Origin: UBA1822 sp963634795
GTDB lineage: Bacteria > Bacillota > Negativicutes > Veillonellales > Dialisteraceae
Direction of reading: 5' to 3'
Assembly: GCA_963634795.1 (NCBI GenBank)
Contig: CAVHDO010000036.1
Coordinates: 1-12,992 of the forward strand
DNA: 12,992 bases
Position numbers and translations under genes: made by a program. The first letter of the stretch is position 1; each line of letters starts with the position of its first letter. Positions 7,301 to 12,992 of this stretch are shown piece by piece. The notes beneath the pieces are model-generated. The model did not search any database. It was not told where the DNA came from and worked only from the letters and a program-made list of their open reading frames with translations.

Positions 7301-8138
7301 GGACGGCATTCACATCGCGACGCCGGTCTTTGACGGCTGCCGTGATGAAGATTTGGCGACAACGCTGCGTGCGGCGAATTTGCCGGCCAATGCGAAGAGC
7401 ATTCTCTACGACGGCCGCACGGGCGAAAAGCTCGACAATCCCGTCACCATCGGCTGGAAATACATGCTCAAGCTCCACCATCTCGTCGATGATAAGATTC
7501 ACGCTCGCTCCACGGGTCCTTACTCCCTCGTCACACAGCAGCCTCTGGGCGGCAAAGCCCAATTCGGCGGGCAGCGTTTCGGCGAAATGGAAGTCTGGGC
7601 GCTGGAAGCCTACGGCGCCGCCTATACTTTGCAGGAAATTTTGACGGTGAAATCCGATGACGTCGTCGGCCGCGTGCGTGCGTACGAAAAGATCGTCAAG
7701 GGCGAAAACATTCCGTCGCCGGGCGTGCCGGAATCCTTCAAAGTCCTCATGAAAGAATTGCAATCCATCGGCCTCGATGTCCGCATTCTGAATGAAAACG
7801 GCGAAGAAGTCGTCATGAAGGAACTCGACGAAGATGATTTCGAGACCTCTTTCAACGATCGCCGCCTCGACCGCGACGACAAGGAAGCGGATCGCGCCAT
7901 GGCCGAAAAGCAGGCGCAGGAGAAAGAGCTCCTCGAAGTCATGGAAGGAGACGACTCCCTGTCCGTTTCCAGAGAAGAAGTGCAAGGACGCGACAGCGAA
8001 GGCGCGGCGGATATTTTGGCCGACGTTTTGGATGCGGACGACGCCGCCGAAGCGTACGAAAAGAGCGATGACACAGAGATTGATTACACCATTACCGACG
8101 ATCCGAACAAAGACAATTCGGACGCCTCGGAAGACTGA
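4329..8138 (+). CDS. rpoB: DNA-directed RNA polymerase subunit beta
   Basis: The 1269-residue beta subunit forms one pincer of the RNA polymerase core and part of the active site. The opening MFRPEKVGTRKRYTYARA and MPHLLDLQTKSYEWF match bacterial RpoB. The rifampicin-binding cluster is intact: GSSQLSQFMDQ begins at residue 444, and Ser449, Asp453, His463 and Ser468 correspond to E. coli 512, 516, 526 and 531. All four are wild type, so target-based rifampicin resistance is not predicted. THKRRLSALGPGG, ETPEGPNIGLI and the C-terminal KAQFGGQRFGEMEVWALEAYG are canonical. The protein is longer than B. subtilis RpoB (about 1190), largely because of a charged, acidic C-terminal tail from about residue 1160. 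It has its own promoter and is followed by rpoC after 27 nt. The rplL gene that often precedes rpoB is absent here. Confidence 0.99.
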   Translation: MFRPEKVGTRKRYTYARAIDVMKMPHLLDLQTKSYEWFQKEGLRDVLDDISPIEDSGHKWGLYFLDYRFEEPDATIDECRAKAMTYSAPLRVCARLVNHETGEIKENPDLFMGDFPIMTSTGTFVINGAERVVVSQLVRSPGVYFSREQDNLGKYIYSGQVIPNRGAWIELETDANGTVSIRIDRNRKMPATILLRALGWETNEAILDLYGQDVHIQRTLEKDPTHNRVEALIEIYKKLRPGEPPTVESATTLLHNLFYDPHRYDLAKVGRYKAGKKLGWKNRIRDLVTAEPIVNTETGEVILETGVLVDAEAIEKLEKSGVFAHPGMTSILMENGEGTEVKIVCNDANLPDSDRTLKPEDMVANIGYLLNLMQGIGETDDIDHLGNRRVRCVGELLQNQFRIGLSRMERVVRERMTTQDEDKMTPQALVNIRPVVAAIKEFFGSSQLSQFMDQTNPLAELTHKRRLSALGPGGLSRERAGFEVRDVHYSHYGRMCSVETPEGPNIGLISSLANFAIINRYGLIETPYREIDRTDPENPVVTEECRYVTADIEEDKIIAQASEPLDADNHFVNKNVTARRGADPLEADATEVSLMDVSPKQVVSIGTSLIPFLEHDDTNRALMGANMQRQAVPLLRPTAPLVGTGMEFVAAQDSGVCVLAKRSGVVKKIDGTSITVRTDKGEVDEYPLTKFMRSNQSTCINQRTIVSEGDRVEAGQTLADGMATDGGELALGQNVLVAFVSWEGYNHEDAVLISERLCKEDLYTSIHIEEYECDARDTKLGNEEITRQLPSVGEDAIKYLDENGIISIGADVRPGDILVGKVTPKGETELTPEERLLRAIFGDKEREVRDTSLRVPHGEFGKIVDVKVFSREAGDELSPGVNKSVRVYIAQKRKIHEGDKMAGRHGNKCVCSRVMPIEDMPFTPDGRPVDLVLNPLGVPSRMNIGQILEIHLGWACHALGEEIRAKDPDVERRLREAGYDFDKYGMPEPDRDGIHIATPVFDGCRDEDLATTLRAANLPANAKSILYDGRTGEKLDNPVTIGWKYMLKLHHLVDDKIHARSTGPYSLVTQQPLGGKAQFGGQRFGEMEVWALEAYGAAYTLQEILTVKSDDVVGRVRAYEKIVKGENIPSPGVPESFKVLMKELQSIGLDVRILNENGEEVVMKELDEDDFETSFNDRRLDRDDKEADRAMAEKQAQEKELLEVMEGDDSLSVSREEVQGRDSEGAADILADVLDADDAAEAYEKSDDTEIDYTITDDPNKDNSDASED

Positions 8139-8148
8139 CATTCCCGGA

Positions 8149-8155
8149 AAGGAGC
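8149..8155 (+). promoter_or_regulatory. rpoC ribosome binding site
   Basis: AAAGGAG lies 10 nt before the GTG at 8166, in the 27-nt gap after rpoB. It fixes the GTG as the start, and the encoded N-terminus MLDVNEF matches known RpoC proteins. Confidence 0.8.
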
Positions 8156-8165
8156 GGTATCCTAA

Positions 8166-11100
8166 GTGTTAGATGTAAATGAGTTTCACTCCATGCAAAT
8201 CGGCATCGCCTCCCCGGATACGATACGGGCTTGGTCCCACGGTGAGGTCACAAAGCCGGAAACCATCAATTACCGGACGTTGAAACCGGAAACCGACGGA
8301 CTTTTCTGCGAGAAAATTTTCGGACCGTCCAAGGACTGGGAATGCAAATGCGGAAAATACAAAAGAATGCGCTACAAAGGCACCATCTGCGACAAGTGCG
8401 GCGTGGAAGTCACGAGCTCCAAAGTGCGTCGCGAGCGCATGGGGCATATCGATTTGGCGTGCCCCGTTTCCCATATTTGGTATTTCAAAGGCATCCCCAG
8501 CCGCATCGGGCTCATTTTGAATATTTCCCCGCGCGCGCTGGAGCGTGTGCTGTACTTTGCCGCTTACATCGTCCTCGATCCGGGCAGCACGAATCTGACG
8601 AAACAGCAGATTCTGACGGAATCCGAATACCGGGAAACGATTGAGAAATACGGCGAAGATTCTTTCAAAGCGGCCATGGGCGCCGAAGCGATTCAGACGC
8701 TTTTGAAAGAAATCGACCTCGAAAAACTCGAAGCCGAGCTGAAAGAAGATCTCCATTCCAGCAGCGGACAGCGTCGCGCGCGCAGCATTCGCCGCTTGGA
8801 AGAAGTGGAATCCTTCATTCATTCCGGCAATCGCCCCGAATGGATGATTCTGACGGTCATCCCCGTCATTCCGCCGGATTTGCGCCCGATGGTACAGCTC
8901 GACGGCGGGCGTTTCGCGACGAGCGATCTCAATGATCTCTATCGCCGCGTCATTAACAGAAACAATCGTCTGAAGAGACTCTTGGATTTGGGCGCGCCGG
9001 AAATCATCGTCCGGAATGAAAAGCGTATGCTCCAGGAAGCTGTCGACGCTTTGATTGACAACGGGCGCCGCGGACGCGCCGTGACGGGGCCCGGAAACCG
9101 TGCGCTGAAATCCCTCTCCGATATGCTGAAAGGGAAGCAGGGCCGTTTCCGTCAAAACCTTTTGGGGAAACGCGTCGACTACTCCGGCCGTTCCGTTATC
9201 GTCGTCGGTCCGGAGCTCAAAATGTACCAGTGCGGCCTGCCGAAAGAAATGGCCGTCGAGCTTTTCAAACCCTTCATCATGCACGAGCTCATCGACCGCG
9301 GCATGGCGAACAATCTCAAAGTCGCGCGCAAAAAAGTCGATAAACTCGCGCCGGAAGTCTGGGACGTCCTGGCCGATGTCATCAAAAATCATCCCGTGCT
9401 TTTGAACCGCGCACCGACGCTGCACCGTCTCGGCATTCAGGCTTTTGAGCCGATTCTCTGGGAAGGACGCGCCATCAAGCTGCATCCGCTCGTCTGCCCG
9501 GGCTACAATGCCGACTTCGACGGCGATCAGATGGCCTGCCACCTGCCGCTTTCCAATGAAGCGCAGGAAGAAGCGCGCACCCTCATGCTTTCCGTGAACA
9601 ATATTCTTTCGACGAAAGACGGCAAACCGGTCGCCATTCCGTCGCAGGATATGATTTTGGGAAGCTATTACCTCACCATCACGAGAGAGGACGAGGACGC
9701 GGTCGATTACGATCGGCTCCCGCTCTTCACGGGCTACGATGAAATTATGCTCGCCTACACCGCGGCCAAGGACGAAGACAAAGGTCTCGAATATTTGCAT
9801 TCCTTCATTCGGATGGAAATTCCGGGTCACGGGCTCGTCATCACGACGCCGGGTCGCGTGATTTTCAACTACGCCATTCCCGAAGAGCTCCGCGCCTTCC
9901 ACAAGAGAAGCGACGGCCGCGAATGTTTGGGTGTCGTCATTGACAAGAAACAAATGGGGAAACTCGTCAATACCTGTTTCCGGAAACTCGGTTTCAAAGC
10001 GACGGGCGAACTGTTGGACAGCATCAAATCCCTCGGTTTCCATTACGCGCTCATTTCCGGGATTTCCATCGGCATCAATGACGTCGCCGTGCCGGAAAGC
10101 AAGAACGCGATCATCGCCGAAAAAGATGCCGAAGTCGAAAAGGTGAAGACCTTCTTCCGCCGCGGTCTCATCACGGAAGCAGAACGCTACAAGAAAGTCA
10201 TCGACATTTGGAGCCGTGCGACGGACGAAGTCGGCGAAGCGATGAAGGAAAGTATGAAACGCTTCAATCCGCTCACCATGATGGCCCAGTCCGGCGCCCG
10301 CGGCAATGACAGCCAGATGCGCCAGCTCGCTGGGATGCGCGGGCTGATCGCCGATACGTCCGGCCGCCCGGTCGAACTCCCGGTCAAAGCGAATTATCGC
10401 GAAGGCCTCACGGTCCTCGATTACTTCACCAGTGCGCACGGCGCCCGCAAAGGGCTCGCCGATACCGCGCTCCGTACGGCGGACTCCGGGTACCTCACCC
10501 GCCGTCTCGTCGACGTTTCCCAAGATGTCATTGTCCGCGAAGACGATTGCGACATCGTGACGATTGATTTCGATAAGGAAATACTGCGCGCCGCCAATGC
10601 CGCGAAAGATACCATCCGGAAACTGCGTCCGCAGCTCATCGATGCGCTCGTCACCGAAGACGTCGTCGATCCGAAGACGGGCGACATTCTCCTCGTGGCA
10701 GGGCACGTCTTGACCGACGAAGACATCACGCTTTTGAATCGTCGTCTCATTCATCAAATCACCGTCACGCCGCCCTATGAAGAAGGTGCGGAAGAACCGG
10801 AGCCGGCGACGTATGACCTCGGCGTGGAAGAAGAGCAGGCCAAGATGGAAGAGCGCCTCCTCGCCGACCTCACGGGACGCTATCTCGGCAAACATTTGGA
10901 AGGCGCGGCGCTCACCCGTCGCGGCGAAGAAATCCTGCCCGACGGCACGAAAATTAATGTGAAAGCGGCCAAGAAACTTTTGGAAGCCGATGTGCCTTTT
11001 GTCCGCATTCACATGGACGAAGTCGAAGGCGTCGAAGTCACCCCGATCATCCGGAGCGGCGGTGTCATCGAAACGCTGGCCGACCGCATCACCGGCCGCG

Positions 11101-12155
11101 CGTCCGTCGAAGACGTGAAAAATCCGGAAACCGGCGAAATCATCGTTTACAAGAACGAAGAAATCAGCGAAGAGCAAGCCGAAGAGATTGGGAAATATTA
11201 CGACAAACTCACCATTCGCTCCGTGCTCACCTGCCACGCGGCCCGCGGAATCTGCGCCAAATGTTACGGCCGGAACCTCGCGACCGGCCGCCACGTCGAA
11301 ATCGGCGAAGCCGTCGGCATCATCGCCGCGCAATCCATCGGCGAACCGGGCACGCAGCTCACGATGCGTACCTTCCACACCGGCGGTACCGTTTCCAATG
11401 AAGACATCACCCAGGGTCTTCCCCGTGTCGAAGAACTGTTCGAAGCGCGGAAACCGAAAGGCCATGCCCTCATTTCCGAAATCGGCGGCACCGTCACCGT
11501 GGGCGAATCCGAAGAAAACAAGGGCGTCCTCATCGTCACCGTCACGAACGAAGAGACGAGCGAGAGCTACAAGCTCCCCTTCGGCAAGCGGGCCATTGTC
11601 AAAGACGGCGACGTCATCGAGCCGGGCACCAAGCTCATGGACGGCAGCGTGAATCCGCAAGATCTCCTGCGCGTCAAAGGCGTCCGCGCGACCCAGCAAT
11701 ACATCGTCTCCGAAGTCCAGTCCGTCTATCGCTCTCAGGGCGTCGAAATCAATGACAAACACATTGAAATCATCGTCCGCCAGATGCTTCGCAAAATCAA
11801 AATCGAAGAAGTCGGCGATTCCGATTGGCTCCCCGGCCAGACAATCGACATGGTCACCTACCGCCTCGGCAATCGGAAACTTGTCGAAGAAGGAAAAGAA
11901 CCGGCCGTCGGCCACAATCTCCTCCTCGGCACGACCAAAGCGGCGCTCGCGACCGATTCCTTCCTCTCCGCCGCCTCCTTCCAGGAAACGACGAGAGTCT
12001 TGACCGAAGCCGCCGTCAAAGGGAAATCCGATCCCCTGGTCGGCCTCAAAGAAAATGTCATCATCGGGAAACTCATCCCCGCCGGCACCGGCCTCTCCCT
12101 CGCCCGCTGCGCCAAAGTCGCGGTCGACAGCGCGAGACGTCCGGGTGAAGAATAA
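8166..12155 (+). CDS. rpoC: DNA-directed RNA polymerase subunit beta'
   Basis: The 1329-residue beta' subunit carries the catalytic magnesium site of RNA polymerase. The start is GTG, giving MLDVNEF as in Firmicutes. The first zinc site has Cys60, Cys62, Cys75 and Cys78 (ECKCGKYKR and ICDKCG). The catalytic NADFDGDQM has Asp450, Asp452 and Asp454. The second zinc site has Cys795, Cys1023, Cys1030 and Cys1033. Between Cys795 and Cys1023 there are 228 residues, against 74 in E. coli (Cys814 to Cys888). The extra segment largely explains the length over B. subtilis RpoC (about 1200). It contains PKTGDI near 836 and PETGEI near 987, which look like repeats of one small module. It forms an operon with rpoB and ends 18 nt before a strong terminator. 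Codon use is highly biased: after codon 2 no TTA, CTA or TCA codon occurs. Confidence 0.99.
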   Translation: MLDVNEFHSMQIGIASPDTIRAWSHGEVTKPETINYRTLKPETDGLFCEKIFGPSKDWECKCGKYKRMRYKGTICDKCGVEVTSSKVRRERMGHIDLACPVSHIWYFKGIPSRIGLILNISPRALERVLYFAAYIVLDPGSTNLTKQQILTESEYRETIEKYGEDSFKAAMGAEAIQTLLKEIDLEKLEAELKEDLHSSSGQRRARSIRRLEEVESFIHSGNRPEWMILTVIPVIPPDLRPMVQLDGGRFATSDLNDLYRRVINRNNRLKRLLDLGAPEIIVRNEKRMLQEAVDALIDNGRRGRAVTGPGNRALKSLSDMLKGKQGRFRQNLLGKRVDYSGRSVIVVGPELKMYQCGLPKEMAVELFKPFIMHELIDRGMANNLKVARKKVDKLAPEVWDVLADVIKNHPVLLNRAPTLHRLGIQAFEPILWEGRAIKLHPLVCPGYNADFDGDQMACHLPLSNEAQEEARTLMLSVNNILSTKDGKPVAIPSQDMILGSYYLTITREDEDAVDYDRLPLFTGYDEIMLAYTAAKDEDKGLEYLHSFIRMEIPGHGLVITTPGRVIFNYAIPEELRAFHKRSDGRECLGVVIDKKQMGKLVNTCFRKLGFKATGELLDSIKSLGFHYALISGISIGINDVAVPESKNAIIAEKDAEVEKVKTFFRRGLITEAERYKKVIDIWSRATDEVGEAMKESMKRFNPLTMMAQSGARGNDSQMRQLAGMRGLIADTSGRPVELPVKANYREGLTVLDYFTSAHGARKGLADTALRTADSGYLTRRLVDVSQDVIVREDDCDIVTIDFDKEILRAANAAKDTIRKLRPQLIDALVTEDVVDPKTGDILLVAGHVLTDEDITLLNRRLIHQITVTPPYEEGAEEPEPATYDLGVEEEQAKMEERLLADLTGRYLGKHLEGAALTRRGEEILPDGTKINVKAAKKLLEADVPFVRIHMDEVEGVEVTPIIRSGGVIETLADRITGRASVEDVKNPETGEIIVYKNEEISEEQAEEIGKYYDKLTIRSVLTCHAARGICAKCYGRNLATGRHVEIGEAVGIIAAQSIGEPGTQLTMRTFHTGGTVSNEDITQGLPRVEELFEARKPKGHALISEIGGTVTVGESEENKGVLIVTVTNEETSESYKLPFGKRAIVKDGDVIEPGTKLMDGSVNPQDLLRVKGVRATQQYIVSEVQSVYRSQGVEINDKHIEIIVRQMLRKIKIEEVGDSDWLPGQTIDMVTYRLGNRKLVEEGKEPAVGHNLLLGTTKAALATDSFLSAASFQETTRVLTEAAVKGKSDPLVGLKENVIIGKLIPAGTGLSLARCAKVAVDSARRPGEE

Positions 12156-12173
12156 GGAAATTTTCAGCTCAAT

Positions 12174-12208
12174 AAAAAATCCGCTTCTGTGAATGAGGCG
12201 GATTTTTT
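12174..12208 (+). terminator. Intrinsic terminator of rpoBC
   Basis: A 14-bp stem with one wobble pair joins 12174-12187 and 12195-12208 around the 7-nt loop TGTGAAT. The stem core is ATCCGC/GCGGAT, flanked by A6 and T6. It starts 18 nt after the rpoC stop codon. The A and T flanks make it potentially active in both directions. Confidence 0.9.
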
Positions 12209-12218
12209 GTTGGGGAAA

Positions 12219-12241
12219 TTTTTTCTCACATTGAGAAAAAA
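12219..12241. other. Second hairpin after rpoC, abutting the repeats
   Basis: TTTTTTCTCA (12219-12228) and TGAGAAAAAA (12232-12241) form a 10-bp stem with a CAT loop. Its last base is the first base of the AGTGCAC array. The 15-mer AAATTTTTTCTCACA at 12216-12230 also occurs at 3882-3896 in the other terminator region, so it may belong to the repeat family. Confidence 0.6.
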
Positions 12242-12427
12242 GTGCACAGTACACAGTGCACAGTGCACAGGTTGGCGTGCTTGGCTTTTTGCGTCAGGCG
12301 AGACGGAGACGTCAGACATCAGACAACAGTACACAGTGCACAGTACACAGTGCACAGGATGACGTGCTCGGCTTTTTGCGTCAGGCGGGGCGGAGACGTC
12401 AGACATCAGACAATCAGACGTCAGACG
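12241..12427 (+). repeat. Two tandem A-B-C repeat modules
   Basis: The first copy has box A at 12241-12268 (four heptamers, one AGTACAC), box B at 12269-12307 and a short box C at 12308-12324. The second has box A at 12328-12355 (alternating AGTACAC and AGTGCAC), box B at 12356-12394 and box C at 12395-12427. The two box B copies are closely similar, with core GGCTTTTTGCGTCAGGCG. The second box C runs directly into the MITE-like element. The region is noncoding. Confidence 0.85.
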
Positions 12428-12573
12428 AAAGCGGAAGCGCTTCGCGCGATATTTATAAAATGCGGCCGAAGGCCGCCACCGGTTAGCCCTCTTTATTGGA
12501 AGAGGGTGGCCGTAGGCCGGGTGATGGGACGCCGAAGGCGTAATATAAAAATGTCGCGAAGCGACTCCGCTTT
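12428..12573. mobile_element. MITE-like inverted-repeat element, non-coding
   Basis: The ends are imperfect terminal inverted repeats. The first 33 nt and the reverse complement of the last 33 nt match at 26 positions, including AAAGCGGA and CGCTTCGCG. Inside are several short hairpins with three-base loops: GCGGCC-GAA-GGCCGC (12462-12476), GGCC-GTA-GGCC (12508-12518), ACGCC-GAA-GGCGT (12529-12541) and GTCGC-GAA-GCGAC (12553-12565). A central stem, CCCTCTT/AAGAGGG, spans 12487-12506. The whole 146 nt could fold into one long hairpin. It has no coding capacity, and I found no clear target-site duplication. It may be a MITE, a REP-like element or a structured RNA. Mobility is inferred from form only. 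Confidence 0.65.
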
Positions 12574-12579
12574 TCAACT

Positions 12580-12600
12580 GCTCATTACTCATTGCTCATT
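12580..12600. repeat. Tandem heptamer array, (A/G)CTCATT family
   Basis: There are three 7-nt units: GCTCATT, ACTCATT and GCTCATT. They lie 7 nt after the MITE-like element and just before the inverted repeat module. This is the fourth heptamer family in the window. Confidence 0.75.
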
Positions 12601-12604
12601 TTCT

Positions 12605-12760
12605 CGCGCCTGACGGAAAAAGCCGAGCAAGCATCTGACGTCTGACGTCTGATCATCTGACGTCTCCATCCCGCCTGACAAAACAGCCAAGCATCGAAAA
12701 CTGTGCACTGTGCACTGTGTACTGTGCACTTTCTTAAGGCCTGCCGCAAAAGCCAAGCAC
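12605..12760 (-). repeat. A-B-C repeat module, inverted orientation
   Basis: Read on the minus strand, box A is four heptamers at 12703-12730, with the same unit order as the array at 12241-12268. Box B lies at about 12665-12702 and box C at about 12634-12664. A second box B lies at about 12605-12633, and a degenerate one flanks box A on the other side at 12739-12760. With the modules at 12241-12427 this makes a roughly 490-bp block whose ends are inverted copies, enclosing the MITE-like element. Confidence 0.8.
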
Positions 12761-12843
12761 AAATCAAGTCGGGCCCCCTCATCTCTATCTTGCGCCAGCC
12801 CTCATCACAAACGCCTCTGTCCGGAAAAATGAAAAAAGTTTTG
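12761..12843. other. Noncoding spacer
   Basis: This stretch has no gene. TATCTTGCGCC at about 12785-12795 also occurs at 58-68 in the left repeat block, so it may be a remnant of the same repeat family. Nothing else was recognised. Confidence 0.4.
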
Positions 12844-12882
12844 CCTCCCTTTCCTCTTCCCTTCCCTTCCCTCTTCCCTTTC
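12844..12882 (+). other. 39-nt uninterrupted polypyrimidine tract
   Basis: Positions 12844-12882 contain only C and T, with repeated CCCTT and CCTCTT groups, and end immediately before a -35 box. The opposite strand is all purine. Such tracts can form triplex DNA in principle. A regulatory role is only suggested by its position. Confidence 0.6.
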
Positions 12883-12883
12883 A

Positions 12884-12912
12884 TTGCGAATCCCCTCTCA
12901 TTTTAGTATAAT
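12884..12912 (+). promoter_or_regulatory. Promoter of the next gene
   Basis: TTGCGA at 12884-12889 and a perfect TATAAT at 12907-12912 are separated by 17 nt, a good sigma-A promoter. The leader to the start codon at 12968 would be about 50 nt. rpoC is therefore followed by an independent transcription unit. Confidence 0.8.
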
Positions 12913-12955
12913 GTGAGGTACGGAATCGGAAGCGAGTTTTTTCTTTTTCGATTTC

Positions 12956-12992
12956 GGAGGAGGGTGTATGCTGGACGAAATTTGGCTCCAGA
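12956..12992 (+). CDS. Start of an unidentified gene with its ribosome binding site (cut by the window edge)
   Basis: GGAGGAGGG at 12956-12964 is a very strong Shine-Dalgarno sequence placed 3 nt before the ATG at 12968. Only eight residues, MLDEIWLQ, are visible before the window ends. They do not match the starts of RpsL, RpsG, FusA or an L7Ae-like protein as I know them, so the usual str-operon neighbours are not obviously next. Nothing can be said about function. Confidence 0.65.

Noticed and set aside
5376..8141. Long minus-strand reading frame opposite rpoB
   Set aside because: Same explanation as for rpoC: a shadow of biased codon use in a conserved gene.
8169..12254. Very long minus-strand reading frame opposite rpoC
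   Set aside because: It is in codon phase with rpoC and is explained by avoidance of three sense codons. It has no recognisable domains and no credible start signal.
12241..12730. CRISPR array
   Set aside because: The repeats are 7-nt tandem units and a linker of about 35 nt in both orientations. There are no regularly spaced unique spacers and no cas genes.

Overview
The window carries five complete genes on the + strand plus the first eight codons of a sixth. A three-gene nitrogenase-like operon (247-3587) is followed by rpoB (4329-8138) and rpoC (8166-12155), the beta and beta' subunits of RNA polymerase. A partial CDS opens at 12968. The RpoB and RpoC sequences look like those of low-GC Gram-positive relatives. 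The fairly high GC, the RpoB acidic C-terminal tail and the long beta' insertion make a Negativicutes (Firmicutes with an outer membrane) origin most likely to me. That placement is recalled family resemblance, not a search.

The first operon encodes a NifH-like [4Fe-4S] ATPase and two NifD/NifK-like proteins. The genes overlap by 11 and 14 bases, so they are probably translationally coupled. Both larger proteins keep three cysteines spaced as in the NifD/NifK P-cluster sites. No cofactor-building gene (nifB, nifE, nifN) is in the window, and I find no convincing FeMo-cofactor ligands. The best description is a nitrogenase-superfamily two-component reductase of unknown substrate. It is the strongest candidate here for undescribed biology.

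rpoB has its own sigma-A-type promoter (about 4099-4128) and a leader of about 190 nt. rplJ-rplL, which often precede rpoB, are not in the window. rpoC follows 27 nt downstream, uses a GTG start and ends at a strong intrinsic terminator (12174-12208). rpsL, rpsG and fusA, common downstream neighbours, do not follow immediately.

The three intergenic regions hold dense repeats. A recurring module has three parts: box A (tandem AGTGCAC heptamers), box B (a roughly 30-38 nt linker containing GCTTGGCTTTTTGCGTCAGGC-type sequence) and box C (tandem GACGTCA heptamers). Modules occur in both orientations with box A facing the neighbouring gene. Two further heptamer families, CGGACAA/CTGACAA and (A/G)CTCATT, are also present. 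A 146-bp MITE-like inverted-repeat element (12428-12573) sits inside the last repeat block. The region 3868-4328 holds a terminator-like hairpin, an AT-rich purine-biased stretch, the rpoB promoter and the rpoB leader.
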